A stretch of 64,000 nucleotides of DNA from Zobellella iuensis (GTDB lineage: Bacteria; Pseudomonadota; Gammaproteobacteria; Enterobacterales; Aeromonadaceae). This document shows, one piece after another, positions 34,342 through 42,861 of the stretch. The stretch spans positions 248,001 through 312,000 of the forward strand of contig NZ_JAERTZ010000025.1 in the NCBI RefSeq assembly GCF_016746085.1, in the 5' to 3' direction. Each line of letters begins with the position of its first letter. The first letter of the stretch is position 1. The notes beneath the pieces are model-generated. The model made no database searches and was not told where the DNA came from. It saw only the letters and a program-made list of their open reading frames with translations. The position numbers were made by a program, and so were the translations under genes.

Positions 34342-35360
34342 TGGCCACCATCAAGGACGTGGCGAAGCTCGCCAGGGTATCCACCTCCACCGTCAGCCAT
34401 GTGCTGAACAAGACCCGCTTCGTCAGCCCGGAGATCACCGAGCGGGTGGAAGGGGCCATAGAAGCGCTCCACTACGCCCCCTCGGCGCTGGCCCGCAGCC
34501 TCAAGGTCAACCAGACCCGCACCCTGGGCATGCTGGTCACCACCAGCGCCAACCCCTTCTTCGCCGAGGTGGTGCAGGGGGTGGAGCAGCGCTGCTTCGA
34601 GCTCGGCTACAGCCTGGTGCTGTGCAACACCCAGGGCGACAAGGCCCGGCTCAACGCCAGCATGGAGATGCTGCTGCAAAAGCGGGTGGACGGCGTCATC
34701 CTGATGTGTACCCAGGCCCACCTGGGGGAAAATGTATTCGACCGCTACCCCAGCGTGCCCCTGGTGCTGGCGGACTGGGGCCCCATGGATCTGGAGGCGG
34801 ATCTGATCCAGGACTCGGGCCAGCAGGGCGGGCGGCTCGCCACCGAACACCTGATAAGCCTCGGCCACCGCCATATCGGCTGCATCACCGGCCCCATGGG
34901 CAAGCGGGCGGCGGAGGAACGGCTGGCGGGCTTTCGGGATGCCATGGCACAGGCGGGCCTGGCGATACGCCCCGAGTGGATTGCCGAGGGCGACTTCGAG
35001 CTGGCCGGTGGCAAGGCGGCCATGGCCCGGCTGCTGGAAAAATCCGAGCGGCCCACGGCGGTGTTCGTGGGCAACGACATGATGGCGGTGGGCGCCCTGC
35101 GCGCCCTGGCCGATGCCGGGCTGAAAGTGCCACAAGACATGTCCCTGGTGGGCTACGACAATATCGAGCTGGCCCGCTACCTGGTGCCGGCGCTCACCAG
35201 CATAGAGCAGCCCAAGGCCGGCCTGGGCGCCCTGGCGGTGGACACCCTGCTGGCCCGCATCCGGGCGCCGGACAGCCCGCGCCGGGTACTGACCCTGGCC
35301 CCGGAGCTGGTGGTGCGGGAGAGCAGCGCGGCGCTGGCCATTCCCCGCCGGCTTGGGTAG
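34341..35360 (+). CDS. rbsR: ribose operon repressor RbsR
   Basis: 339 residues, LacI family. HTH at the N-terminus: ATIKDVAKLARVSTSTVSHVLN, hinge YAPSALARSLK, and a periplasmic-binding-like domain close in plan to RbsB. It probably represses rbsDACBKR until ribose binds. Translationally coupled to rbsK. Confidence 0.94.
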   Translation: MATIKDVAKLARVSTSTVSHVLNKTRFVSPEITERVEGAIEALHYAPSALARSLKVNQTRTLGMLVTTSANPFFAEVVQGVEQRCFELGYSLVLCNTQGDKARLNASMEMLLQKRVDGVILMCTQAHLGENVFDRYPSVPLVLADWGPMDLEADLIQDSGQQGGRLATEHLISLGHRHIGCITGPMGKRAAEERLAGFRDAMAQAGLAIRPEWIAEGDFELAGGKAAMARLLEKSERPTAVFVGNDMMAVGALRALADAGLKVPQDMSLVGYDNIELARYLVPALTSIEQPKAGLGALAVDTLLARIRAPDSPRRVLTLAPELVVRESSAALAIPRRLG

Positions 35361-35396
35361 CATCGCTGCTTCGCCGGCCACTAATGACTCCAGGTT

Positions 35397-36290
35397 ATGG
35401 ACCACCACCAGAAAGGACTGCTGCTCACCGCCCTGGGGGTGCTGATCATCTCCCCCGACGCCCTGTTGCTGCGCATCATCAGCATTCCCGCCGATCAGCT
35501 GGTGTTGTGGCGCGGGCTGCTCAACGTGCTGGGGTTCTGGCTTATCGTGGTGGCCCGCTACCGCCGCCACTGGTTTCGTGCCTACCTGGCCTGCGGCCGG
35601 GCGGGACTGGGCTGCACCCTGCTGTTCAGCATGAGCACCATCGGCTTTGTGCTCGGCAACCACTTCACCAGTGCCGGCAACGTGCTGGTGATCCTGGCCT
35701 CGGCGCCGCTGATCGCCGCCCTGCTCAGCCGCCTGTTCCTGCGCGAACGCCTACCCCTGCGCACCTGGCTGGCCATCGGCGCCTGCCTGGCGGGGATTTC
35801 GCTGATCGTGCTCGACGATGCCGGCGAGGGCTCCCTGCTCGGCAACGCCCTGGCACTGATGGCGGCGGTGGGGCTGGCCGGCAACCTGACCCTGGCGCGC
35901 AGCCGGCCCGGGGTGGACATGAGCCCAATGCTGACCCTGGGCGGCCTGGGTACCGCCCTGCTGGCCCTGGCCTGGAGCGGCGAGGTGATGCTGCCCGACG
36001 CCGCCAATCTGGGCTGGCTGCTGTTGCTTTGCCTGGTGTTGATGCCGGCGGGCTTCACCCTGATCCAGCAGGGGCCCTTGTACCTGCCCTCGGCGGAAGT
36101 GAGCCTGCTACTGTTGCTGGAAACCGTCTTCGGCACCCTGCTGGTGTGGCTGTTTTTGAGCGAGCGCCCCAGCGATCAGGGCCTGCTGGGCGGCGCCATG
36201 GTGCTGCTGGCGATGGCGGTGAAAAGCATGCTGGACCGACGGCAACAAAAACAAAAAAAGCGCAGGCTCAAACCGGGAATGACATCGTAG
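35397..36290 (+). CDS. EamA/DMT-family transporter
   Basis: 297 residues with ten predicted membrane helices in two EamA repeats; WRGLLNVLGFWLIV in the first and QQGPLYLPSAEVSLLLLLETVFGTLL in the second are typical. Substrate unknown; members export amino acids and metabolites. It follows rbsR by 36 bp on the same strand and may be read through from rbs, or be the last gene before the secretion cluster. Confidence 0.88.
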   Translation: MDHHQKGLLLTALGVLIISPDALLLRIISIPADQLVLWRGLLNVLGFWLIVVARYRRHWFRAYLACGRAGLGCTLLFSMSTIGFVLGNHFTSAGNVLVILASAPLIAALLSRLFLRERLPLRTWLAIGACLAGISLIVLDDAGEGSLLGNALALMAAVGLAGNLTLARSRPGVDMSPMLTLGGLGTALLALAWSGEVMLPDAANLGWLLLLCLVLMPAGFTLIQQGPLYLPSAEVSLLLLLETVFGTLLVWLFLSERPSDQGLLGGAMVLLAMAVKSMLDRRQQKQKKRRLKPGMTS

Positions 36291-36322
36291 AGACACCGGA
36301 CCGGGGTAACAGCGCTAAACGC

Positions 36323-36351
36323 TTTCAGCCGAGGACTTCAACCGCTACAAT
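36323..36351 (+). promoter_or_regulatory. weak candidate promoter for the adaptor/M50 cluster
   Basis: TTTCAG (36323-36328), 17 bp, TACAAT (36346-36351), 45 bp before the GTG start at 36397. The -10 is good and the -35 poor, so an activator would be needed. Confidence 0.3.
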
Positions 36352-36396
36352 CGAACTCAAACGCAGCCACCCCAGTCACAGCAAGGATGCCCCCAG

Positions 36397-37146
36397 GTGA
36401 AGATACCATTCCTGTTTCTACTTTTGCTGCCCGGCCTGCTGCACGCCCAGGACGAGTTGCTGCCCCTCTCTCCCGTTTCCACCGGAAACGAGGCCCGGGG
36501 GGTGATCCGCTCGGCACATCAGGCGGTGCTCTCGGCAGAGCAGGCCGGCCGCATTACCGACATCGGCCATGCCGAAGGCGAGGCCTTCGAGCAGGGCGAG
36601 GTGCTGGTGCGTTTCGACTGCGGCGCCTACCGCGCCCAGCTGGATGCGGCCAATGCCGCCGCCCGGGCCGCCACCGAAGAACTCAACCACAATCGCCAGT
36701 TGGCCGAACTCAATTCCGTGGGCCGTTATGCCGTATCCCTGGCCCAGGCCAGGCTCGCCCAGGCCCAAGCCGAAGCCCGGGTCTTCCAGGTGCATGTGGA
36801 GCGCTGCCAGCTCAAGGCCCCCTTCAGCGGCCAGGTGGTATCCCGCAAGGTGCAGCCTTTTGAAAGCGTGACCGCCGGTACCCCCTTGCTGGACATCGTG
36901 GACAACAAGGCCCTGGAGCTGCACATACTGGTGCCTTCCCGCCGCCTGAACCAACTGGCACCGGGCCAGCCCTTCACTTTTATACCGGATGAAACCGGCA
37001 GCCCCCTCGAGGCCCGCATCAGCCGCCTGGGTGCCCGCATCGATGAAGGCAGCCAGACCCTGCTGTTGATCGGCGCCATCAGCGATGCCCCCGACGGCCT
37101 GCTCGCCGGCATGAGCGGCACCGCCCGTTTCGCGGATCAGCCATGA
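36397..37146 (+). CDS. RND/HlyD-type periplasmic adaptor subunit
   Basis: 249 residues from a GTG start with AAGGA ten bases ahead. A Sec signal peptide (MKIPFLFLLLLPGLLHAQ) is followed by a lipoyl-like half (AGRITDIGHAEGEAFEQGEVLVRFD), an alpha-hairpin (AALDAANAAARAATEELN-like), the second lipoyl half (QLKAPFSGQVVSRKVQPFESV) and a beta-barrel. It is short for a full AcrA-type protein. First gene of a run of three adaptor-type proteins; overlaps the next by ATGA. No RND pump lies nearby, so it likely serves the trans-envelope conduit of this locus. Confidence 0.85.
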   Translation: MKIPFLFLLLLPGLLHAQDELLPLSPVSTGNEARGVIRSAHQAVLSAEQAGRITDIGHAEGEAFEQGEVLVRFDCGAYRAQLDAANAAARAATEELNHNRQLAELNSVGRYAVSLAQARLAQAQAEARVFQVHVERCQLKAPFSGQVVSRKVQPFESVTAGTPLLDIVDNKALELHILVPSRRLNQLAPGQPFTFIPDETGSPLEARISRLGARIDEGSQTLLLIGAISDAPDGLLAGMSGTARFADQP

Positions 37147-38459
37147 ACGCCGCTGTCGGCATCCAGGCCGAGCAGGTCTTCGCCCGTTTCCTGACCCTGG
37201 AGCAGCAGGCCCGCGACGCCGGGGATACCGAACAGCTGGCCTACAGCCTGGTCAACGATGGCCAGGCCCTGTTCGGCTTTCGCCATGCCGCCCTGCTGCT
37301 CAACGGCAAGGCCCGGGCCGTCACCGGCATCAGCGTGGTCGATCCCCATGCCCCCTTCGTGGCCTTTGTAGAGCAGGCCCTGGCCCAGTTGCAGAAAACG
37401 GCACGGGATAACCGGCCCCAGGTGGTGGATCCGGCCCGGCTCAACGAGCAGAGCCGGGCCGACTGGCAGCAGTTGTCGGCACCCCATGCCTTCTGGCTGC
37501 CCCTGCTCGACTCGCAGCAACGGTCATTCGGCGGGCTCTGGCTGGCCCGCGAGCAGCCCTGGACACCGGCCGAGCAGACGCTGTTGCAACAACTCGGCCA
37601 TTGCTACGCCCATGCCTGGCTGGCGCTGCAACCCAGGGCCCGCCATCGCCGCCGCCGGCGGCCCTGGCTGCTGGTGGCCGCGGCCGCCGTGCTGGCGGCC
37701 ATGGTTATCCCGGTACGCCAGTCGGTGCTGGCGCCGGCGGAGGTGATACCGCTCAATGGCCAGGTGGTGGCCGCTCCGCTGGACGGCGTGATCACCGAGT
37801 TCCTGGTGCAGCCCAACCAGCCGGTGGCCGCCGGCGATCTGTTGTTCACCTTCGACGATACCAGCCTGCAGGCCCGGGTCGACGTGGCCGAACGCACCCT
37901 GGCGGTGGCCCGGGCCGAATACCGGGCCAACGCCCAGCGCGCCTTTGCCGATGCAGAGTCGGGATCCAGGCTGGAGCTGCTGGCGGCCCGCGCCGAGCAA
38001 AAACAGGTGGAACTCGAATACGCCCGGGATCTGCTGGCCCGCAGCCAGGTCCGTGCCCAGCGCGACGGCATCGCCGTGTTTGCCGATCCGGAGCGCTGGC
38101 TGGGCAAGCCGATCAGCACCGGCGAACACCTGATGGTCATTGCCGATCCTGCCCAGGCGAGGCTGCGGGTGGATCTGGCGGTGGGCGACGCCATCGATTT
38201 GCCTGCCCGGGCCGAGGTCGTACTCTTTCCCGACAGCGATCCGCTCAACCGCCATCCGGCGGTGCTGGCCCATTCCGCCTACGAGGCGCAACTGACCGAC
38301 GCCGGCCAGCTCGCCTACCGGCTGGATGCCCGCTTTGCCGGCCAGCCGCCGCGCCTGGGCGTGCGCGGCACCGCCAAGCTCTATGGCGAGCGGGTACCGC
38401 TGGGGCTCTATCTGCTGCGCCGGCCGCTGGCGGCGCTGCGCCAGGCGGTGGGCCTATGA
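37143..38459 (+). CDS. GAF-TM-HlyD fusion adaptor
   Basis: 438 residues. Residues 1-165 look like a cytoplasmic GAF-type module (AYSLVNDGQALFGFRHAALL, FWLPLLDSQQRSFGGLWLA, TPAEQTLLQQLGHCYAHAW). A basic stretch RHRRRRRP precedes one membrane helix (about 174-192); then a HlyD portion with lipoyl half APLDGVITEFLVQPNQPVAAGDLLFTFD (in part), a coiled coil, and RAQRDGIAVFADPERWLGKPI. A sensory domain on the cytoplasmic end of an adaptor suggests gated secretion. Coupled by ATGA to genes on both sides. Confidence 0.82.
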   Translation: MNAAVGIQAEQVFARFLTLEQQARDAGDTEQLAYSLVNDGQALFGFRHAALLLNGKARAVTGISVVDPHAPFVAFVEQALAQLQKTARDNRPQVVDPARLNEQSRADWQQLSAPHAFWLPLLDSQQRSFGGLWLAREQPWTPAEQTLLQQLGHCYAHAWLALQPRARHRRRRRPWLLVAAAAVLAAMVIPVRQSVLAPAEVIPLNGQVVAAPLDGVITEFLVQPNQPVAAGDLLFTFDDTSLQARVDVAERTLAVARAEYRANAQRAFADAESGSRLELLAARAEQKQVELEYARDLLARSQVRAQRDGIAVFADPERWLGKPISTGEHLMVIADPAQARLRVDLAVGDAIDLPARAEVVLFPDSDPLNRHPAVLAHSAYEAQLTDAGQLAYRLDARFAGQPPRLGVRGTAKLYGERVPLGLYLLRRPLAALRQAVGL

Positions 38460-40552
38460 TATTGCCCTCCCTGCGCCCCGATTTGCAGTTGTCGGCGGCC
38501 AGCCCCGAGCATGACGGCTCGCCACGCTGGACCCTGGCCGATCCGGTACGCGGCCGCTATTTTCACCTGGGTGCCGGCGCCATGCGTCTGCTGCGCCACT
38601 GGTCCCTGGGCCGGGCCGAGCTGGTGCTGGCCGCCGCCAATCGCGAGCCGGGCCTGCCACTGCAGGGCGGCGATCTGGAGCAACTGCTGTATTTTCTGCG
38701 CAGCCACGATCTGGTGGCCGCCACCGATCCGGAACAGCGCGGCAGCTATACGGCCAAGGCGGCGGCCCAGCGGCGCAGCCTGTGGAGCCGGGTACTGCAC
38801 CAGTACCTGTTTTTTCGCATTCCGCTGTGGCGCCCCGATCCCTTCCTCAACCGTACCTGGCCCTGGCTGGCCCGCCATGGCGGCTGGCTGCTGCGCCTGG
38901 GGCTGCCGCTGGTGCTGCTGCTCGGCATCTTTCTGGTCAGCCGGGACTGGTCCCGCTTCGTGTCCACCTTTCCGCACCTGTTCAGCCTGGGCGGCATGGC
39001 CGCCTTCGCGGTGGCGCTGGTGTTCGCCAAGTTCTGCCATGAACTGGGCCATGCCTATATGGCCAAGCGCGCCGGTTGCCGGGTGCAGAGCATGGGGCTG
39101 GCGTTCATGGTGCTGTTTCCGTTGTTCTACACCGACGTCAGCGACGCCTGGCGGGTCAACCACAAGGGCAGCCGGCTGCTGATCGGTGCCGGCGGCATGC
39201 TGGCCGAGCTGTTGCTGGCCGCCCTGGCCCTGCTGGCCTGGTCGCTGTTGCCCGACGGCCCGCTGCGCACCGCCGCCTTCCTGCTGGCCAGTGCCACCTG
39301 GATCACCACCCTGGTGGTCAACCTCAACCCCTTCCTGCGCTTCGACGGTTATTTCCTGCTGAGCGACCTGTGGGGCGTGGACAACCTGCAGCAACGGGCC
39401 TTCGCCCTGTGCCGCTGGCGCCTGCGCGAGGCCCTGTTCGGTTATGGCGAGGCAGCACCCGAACCCCTGCCCCCCCGGCTGCAGAAGCGCATGCTGGGGT
39501 GGGGCTATGCCGCCTGGTTGTGGCGCGCGCTGCTGTTTCTCGGCATCGCGCTGGCGGTATACCACCTGTTCTTCAAGCTGTTGGGCATCATACTGATGGT
39601 GGTGGAGCTGGCCTGGTTTATCGCCCTGCCGGTACTGCGCGAGCTGGGGGAATGGTGGCGCCGACGGCAGCAGGCCCGGCCGGTGCGCGGCCTGCTGGTG
39701 GCGGGCCTTCTGCTGGCCGGGCTGGCCCTGCTGCTGTATCCCTGGCGCAGTCAGGTCAGCATGCCGGCCATGCTGGAAGCCGCCGCCAGCAGCGCCCTGC
39801 ACGCGCCCTTTCCGGCCCGGGTAAAGGCGGTACTGGCGCACAACGGCCAGCAGGTCAAGGCCGGCGATCTGCTGCTGGAGCTGAGCTCGCCGGACCTCGA
39901 CTACCAGCTGCAACTGGCCCGCCGGGAAATCGACCTGCTGCAGCGCCAGTTGCAGCGCCGTTCCGCCCTGGCCGACACCGCCGCCGACAGCAGTGTGCTG
40001 GAGCAGCAACTGGCCCAGGCGCTGGCGGAATATCGCGGCCTGCAGGCCCAGCGGCAACGGCTGCAGCTGCGCGCGCCCCTGGACGGGACCCTGCATGATA
40101 TGCCGCCCGATCTCGAACCCGGGCGCTGGCTGGCTTCCGGGCTGCGTCTCGGTACCCTGGTGACGCCCGGCGCCCGCCTGCGCGGTTATCTCGCGGAAAC
40201 CCGGCTGTGGCGGCTGGAAGCCGGCATGCAGGGACGCTTTATCGCCGAGGATCCGTCCCGCCCGGCGCTGGCGGTGACCCTGGAGCAGATAGATACCGTG
40301 GGCGCCAACTTCCTGCAGCAGGAAGCGCTGGCCTCCGACCGGGGCGGCCCCATCGCCGTGCACCGCAACCGCCAGGGCCGGGCCGAACCCCAGGGGGCCC
40401 ACTATGCCGTGCGCCTGCGCCCGGACGATACCCTCCCCCCCCTGTGGCAGCCTCAGCGCGGGGTGGTGGTGATCGATGGCCGGAGCGAGTCCTGGGCGAG
40501 CTCCGTGTGGCGGCGTGTTGCCGCCATCGGGGTGCGCGAAAGCGGGTTCTGA
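38456..40552 (+). CDS. M50 site-2-protease-like metallopeptidase fused to a HlyD domain
   Basis: 698 residues. An N-terminal cytoplasmic PqqD-like region (1-110) leads to a polytopic membrane core with the zinc motif HELGH (195-199, in FAKFCHELGHAYMAKRAG) and NPFLRFDGYFLLSD with Asp297, the third metal ligand. After the last helix (about 415-435) comes a periplasmic HlyD-like part: lipoyl half, coiled coil (about 480-545) and second lipoyl half (LRAPLDGTLHDMPPDLEPG). Known S2P enzymes cut membrane segments; the role in this fusion is not established. It takes the position an ABC exporter has in type I loci. Confidence 0.85.
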   Translation: MILPSLRPDLQLSAASPEHDGSPRWTLADPVRGRYFHLGAGAMRLLRHWSLGRAELVLAAANREPGLPLQGGDLEQLLYFLRSHDLVAATDPEQRGSYTAKAAAQRRSLWSRVLHQYLFFRIPLWRPDPFLNRTWPWLARHGGWLLRLGLPLVLLLGIFLVSRDWSRFVSTFPHLFSLGGMAAFAVALVFAKFCHELGHAYMAKRAGCRVQSMGLAFMVLFPLFYTDVSDAWRVNHKGSRLLIGAGGMLAELLLAALALLAWSLLPDGPLRTAAFLLASATWITTLVVNLNPFLRFDGYFLLSDLWGVDNLQQRAFALCRWRLREALFGYGEAAPEPLPPRLQKRMLGWGYAAWLWRALLFLGIALAVYHLFFKLLGIILMVVELAWFIALPVLRELGEWWRRRQQARPVRGLLVAGLLLAGLALLLYPWRSQVSMPAMLEAAASSALHAPFPARVKAVLAHNGQQVKAGDLLLELSSPDLDYQLQLARREIDLLQRQLQRRSALADTAADSSVLEQQLAQALAEYRGLQAQRQRLQLRAPLDGTLHDMPPDLEPGRWLASGLRLGTLVTPGARLRGYLAETRLWRLEAGMQGRFIAEDPSRPALAVTLEQIDTVGANFLQQEALASDRGGPIAVHRNRQGRAEPQGAHYAVRLRPDDTLPPLWQPQRGVVVIDGRSESWASSVWRRVAAIGVRESGF

Positions 40553-40604
40553 TCGCCGAGGCTCATTGCCCTGTTTTATCCGCCCTTATCCATAGCGAAT
40601 ATTT

Positions 40605-40620
40605 TTGTCGCAGGTGACAA
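40605..40620. repeat. short inverted repeat ahead of the GNAT gene
   Basis: TTGTC-GCAGGT-GACAA in the 151-bp gap between the M50 gene and the acetyltransferase. Might be an operator for the downstream genes; no regulator is assigned. Confidence 0.25.
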
Positions 40621-40703
40621 CCTTAGGGGAATGGATTAAGGTAGGCGAATAATAAATCGGAGCCAAATGCGTAACATTGGCCAATGCACGGATGCAACAC
40701 ACC

Positions 40704-41249
40704 ATGTTCAAGGACAGCACGATCGAGCTCGTTTCGATCACTCGCGGGGATCTCCCCTTTCTCCAGCAGCTGTACGCCGGCACCCGCGCCGATGAGGTCG
40801 CGGCGGCCGGCCTGCTGCCGGCCGTTGCCGGGGCCTTCCTCGAGCAGCAGTTCCAACGGCAGCATCAGCATTACCAAACCCGATTTCCGCAGGCGCATTT
40901 CTGGCTGGTGCATTGCCAGGAGAACCCCGTGGGACGCTTCTATCTGCGGCATACCCCCGAGCATTTCCACCTGATAGACATCAGCCTGCTGCCGGCCTAC
41001 CGCGGGCGGGGCCTAGGCCGGCTCCTGCTTACGGAATTGCTGGCCACGGCCGATCGGCAAGGTTTGCCCATCCGGCTCCATGCCAACCGCGACGATACAG
41101 TGTTCCATTGGTACCAAAGACTGGGTTTCGGCATCACCGGCAGCCAGGGGCACTATCACGCCATGTGCCGCTTGCCGTCCTCGCCACCGGCAAGCCCTCC
41201 CGCCGGCCTGCTGTACCGGGCCCTGGCACGGCAGGAGAGCCGCACCTGA
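40704..41249 (+). CDS. GNAT-family N-acetyltransferase
   Basis: About 181 residues. The acetyl-CoA loop is LLPAYRGRGLGRLLLTELL, after the beta-4 strand FHLIDISLLP, and VFHWYQRLGFGITGSQGHYHAM closes the fold. The start is uncertain: ATG at 40704 gives MFKDSTIELVSI, in line with family N-termini, but ATG 40692 and TTG 40677 are in frame and none has a strong ribosome site. It lies directly before a tail-collar protein gene, a pairing common for Mdp-like proteins. Acceptor substrate unknown. Confidence 0.85.
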   Translation: MFKDSTIELVSITRGDLPFLQQLYAGTRADEVAAAGLLPAVAGAFLEQQFQRQHQHYQTRFPQAHFWLVHCQENPVGRFYLRHTPEHFHLIDISLLPAYRGRGLGRLLLTELLATADRQGLPIRLHANRDDTVFHWYQRLGFGITGSQGHYHAMCRLPSSPPASPPAGLLYRALARQESRT

Positions 41250-41334
41250 CATCCCTGTGACCAAGCCGTCATCTTCATATGGCAGGCTTGATCCGATGTT
41301 CCATCACCCTTCATTCACAGCAAGGAGCAATCAA

Positions 41335-41874
41335 ATGGACCCTTTTATTGGTGAAATTAAACTGGTCGGATTCAATTTTGAACCACGAGGATGGGCCTTT
41401 TGCGATGGCCGGCTGCTGCCCATCGCCCAGAATGAGGCGCTATTCTCCCTGCTCGGCACCATCTACGGCGGTGACGGCAGGAGCACCTTTGCCCTGCCCG
41501 ATCTGCGCGGACGCAGCCCGGTCGGCATGGGCACCGGCACCGGCCTGAACCCGGTCAATCTGGGGCAAAAATCGGGACAGGAAACCGTGACCCTGACCAA
41601 CGCCCAGATGCCGGCGCATAGCCATACCATCTCCGTCGCCGGCAGCGTATCGGAACCCGTGAATGCCCCCACGCCGGCCAATAACGTGCTGGGTGCATCG
41701 GGCGGGGGTCAGGGCAGCGCCACCATCTGGTCCAACAGCCTGAGCAATCCCGTCGCCATGTCCCCCGAGCAGGTGGGTACGGCCGGAAGCAGCCAGCCGG
41801 TGAATATACGCAACCCTTACCTGGGCTCGAACTACATCATTGCGCTGCAGGGGATCTACCCCACCCGCGCCTGA
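41335..41874 (+). CDS. phage tail-collar domain (microcystin-dependent-protein-like) protein
   Basis: 179 residues, AAGGAG ahead of the ATG at 41335. The collar domain starts at residue 4 (FIGEIKLVGFNFEPRGWAFCDGRLLPI), with the usual LFSLLGTIYGGDGRSTFALPDLRGRSPVG and a C-terminal YLGSNYIIALQGIYP. Such single-domain proteins (MdpB-like) occur outside prophages, often in threes; only one is here. No other phage gene is present. A surface or fibre role is inferred. The neighbouring GNAT and sulfotransferase may modify it or the giant protein. Confidence 0.9.
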   Translation: MDPFIGEIKLVGFNFEPRGWAFCDGRLLPIAQNEALFSLLGTIYGGDGRSTFALPDLRGRSPVGMGTGTGLNPVNLGQKSGQETVTLTNAQMPAHSHTISVAGSVSEPVNAPTPANNVLGASGGGQGSATIWSNSLSNPVAMSPEQVGTAGSSQPVNIRNPYLGSNYIIALQGIYPTRA

Positions 41875-41936
41875 GGTGATTGCGCATGGTCGGCCTGTCC
41901 GGCCATGCCATGGTTTATTCAAGGAGGAAAAACGGC

Positions 41937-42812
41937 TTGAACTCCCACCCCGCCTTTCATTTTATTTCCGGCCTGCCCCGCTCGGGCTCCACCCTGCTGG
42001 CCGCCCTGCTGCAGCAGAATCCGCGTTTCCACGCGGGCATGACCAGTCCGGTGGGCAGCCTGTTTTCCTCCATGCTTAACCAGTTCGGCGCCGGCAGCGA
42101 GTTCGGCCCCGTCATTACCCAGGCGCAGCGTAAACGGCTGCTGCAGGGGCTGTTTTACAACTACTACGCCGAGCAGTGCGGCTCGCCGGTGATTTTCGAT
42201 ACCAACCGTCTCTGGTGCAGCAAGCTGCCGGCGCTGATGGAGCTGTTTCCCGACGCCAGGGTGATCGCCTGTGTGCGCAATGTGGCCTGGGTGATGGACA
42301 GTATCGAACGTCGCTACCGGGCCAATCCGTTCGAAAACACCAAGCTGTTCAGCGATGAAACCGAACGCAACACCGTATACAGCCGGGTCGATACCCTGGC
42401 CCAGCGCAATCGTTTGGTGGGGTTCGCCTGGGCGGCACTCAAGGAAGCCTATTACGGCGAACATGCCAAATCGCTGCTGCTGGTGGAGTACGACCTGCTG
42501 GCCCAGGCCCCGGAGAAAGTGTTGCGGCTTATCTATGATTTTATCGGCGAGCCCTACTTCGAACATGATGTAGAGCACCTGCATTACGATGCCCCCGCCT
42601 TCGATCAGGCACTGGGCCTGGCCGGACTGCACAAGGTCAGGCCCCGGGTCGCCCTGGAGCCGCGGACGACCATTTTGCCGCCGGATCTGTTCGAGCAGTA
42701 CGCCAACCTCGATTTCTGGCGCAGTGCCCGGCACAGCGCCGCCAATGTGATCAGGGCCAAAGAGGCGGGATCGCCTCAACCCAATGGAACCCAAACCAGT
42801 ATGCCGGTGTGA
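41937..42812 (+). CDS. sulfotransferase family protein
   Basis: 291 residues. A TTG at 41937 is chosen as start because AAGGAGG (41921-41927) is nine bases ahead and the resulting FHFISGLPRSGSTLLAALL matches the family N-terminus; an ATG at 41886 is in frame but has no such site. GLPRSGSTLL is the 5'-phosphosulfate loop for PAPS; VIACVRNVAWVMDSIERRY holds the 3'-phosphate region. It transfers sulfate to a protein or carbohydrate acceptor, unknown here. It ends 49 bp before the giant surface-protein gene. Confidence 0.88.
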   Translation: MNSHPAFHFISGLPRSGSTLLAALLQQNPRFHAGMTSPVGSLFSSMLNQFGAGSEFGPVITQAQRKRLLQGLFYNYYAEQCGSPVIFDTNRLWCSKLPALMELFPDARVIACVRNVAWVMDSIERRYRANPFENTKLFSDETERNTVYSRVDTLAQRNRLVGFAWAALKEAYYGEHAKSLLLVEYDLLAQAPEKVLRLIYDFIGEPYFEHDVEHLHYDAPAFDQALGLAGLHKVRPRVALEPRTTILPPDLFEQYANLDFWRSARHSAANVIRAKEAGSPQPNGTQTSMPV

Positions 42813-42861
42813 TGGCCGGCAATGCCGATGCAATTGCGCGAACGTGGCAAGGAGAACGACG

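Noticed and set aside
33522-35663. 713-codon minus-strand frame opposite rbsK-rbsR
   Set aside because: Spans two well-supported genes on the other strand and shows only low-complexity A/G/R/Q sequence.
37601-38455. N-terminal extension of the M50-HlyD frame to 983 codons
   Set aside because: The extra 285 codons overlap the GAF-HlyD gene in another frame and are shadow sequence; ATG 38456 with ATGA coupling is the natural start.
41335-41874. Prophage remnant suggested by the tail-collar domain
   Set aside because: No other phage gene, integrase or att site nearby; single collar-domain proteins are common outside phages.
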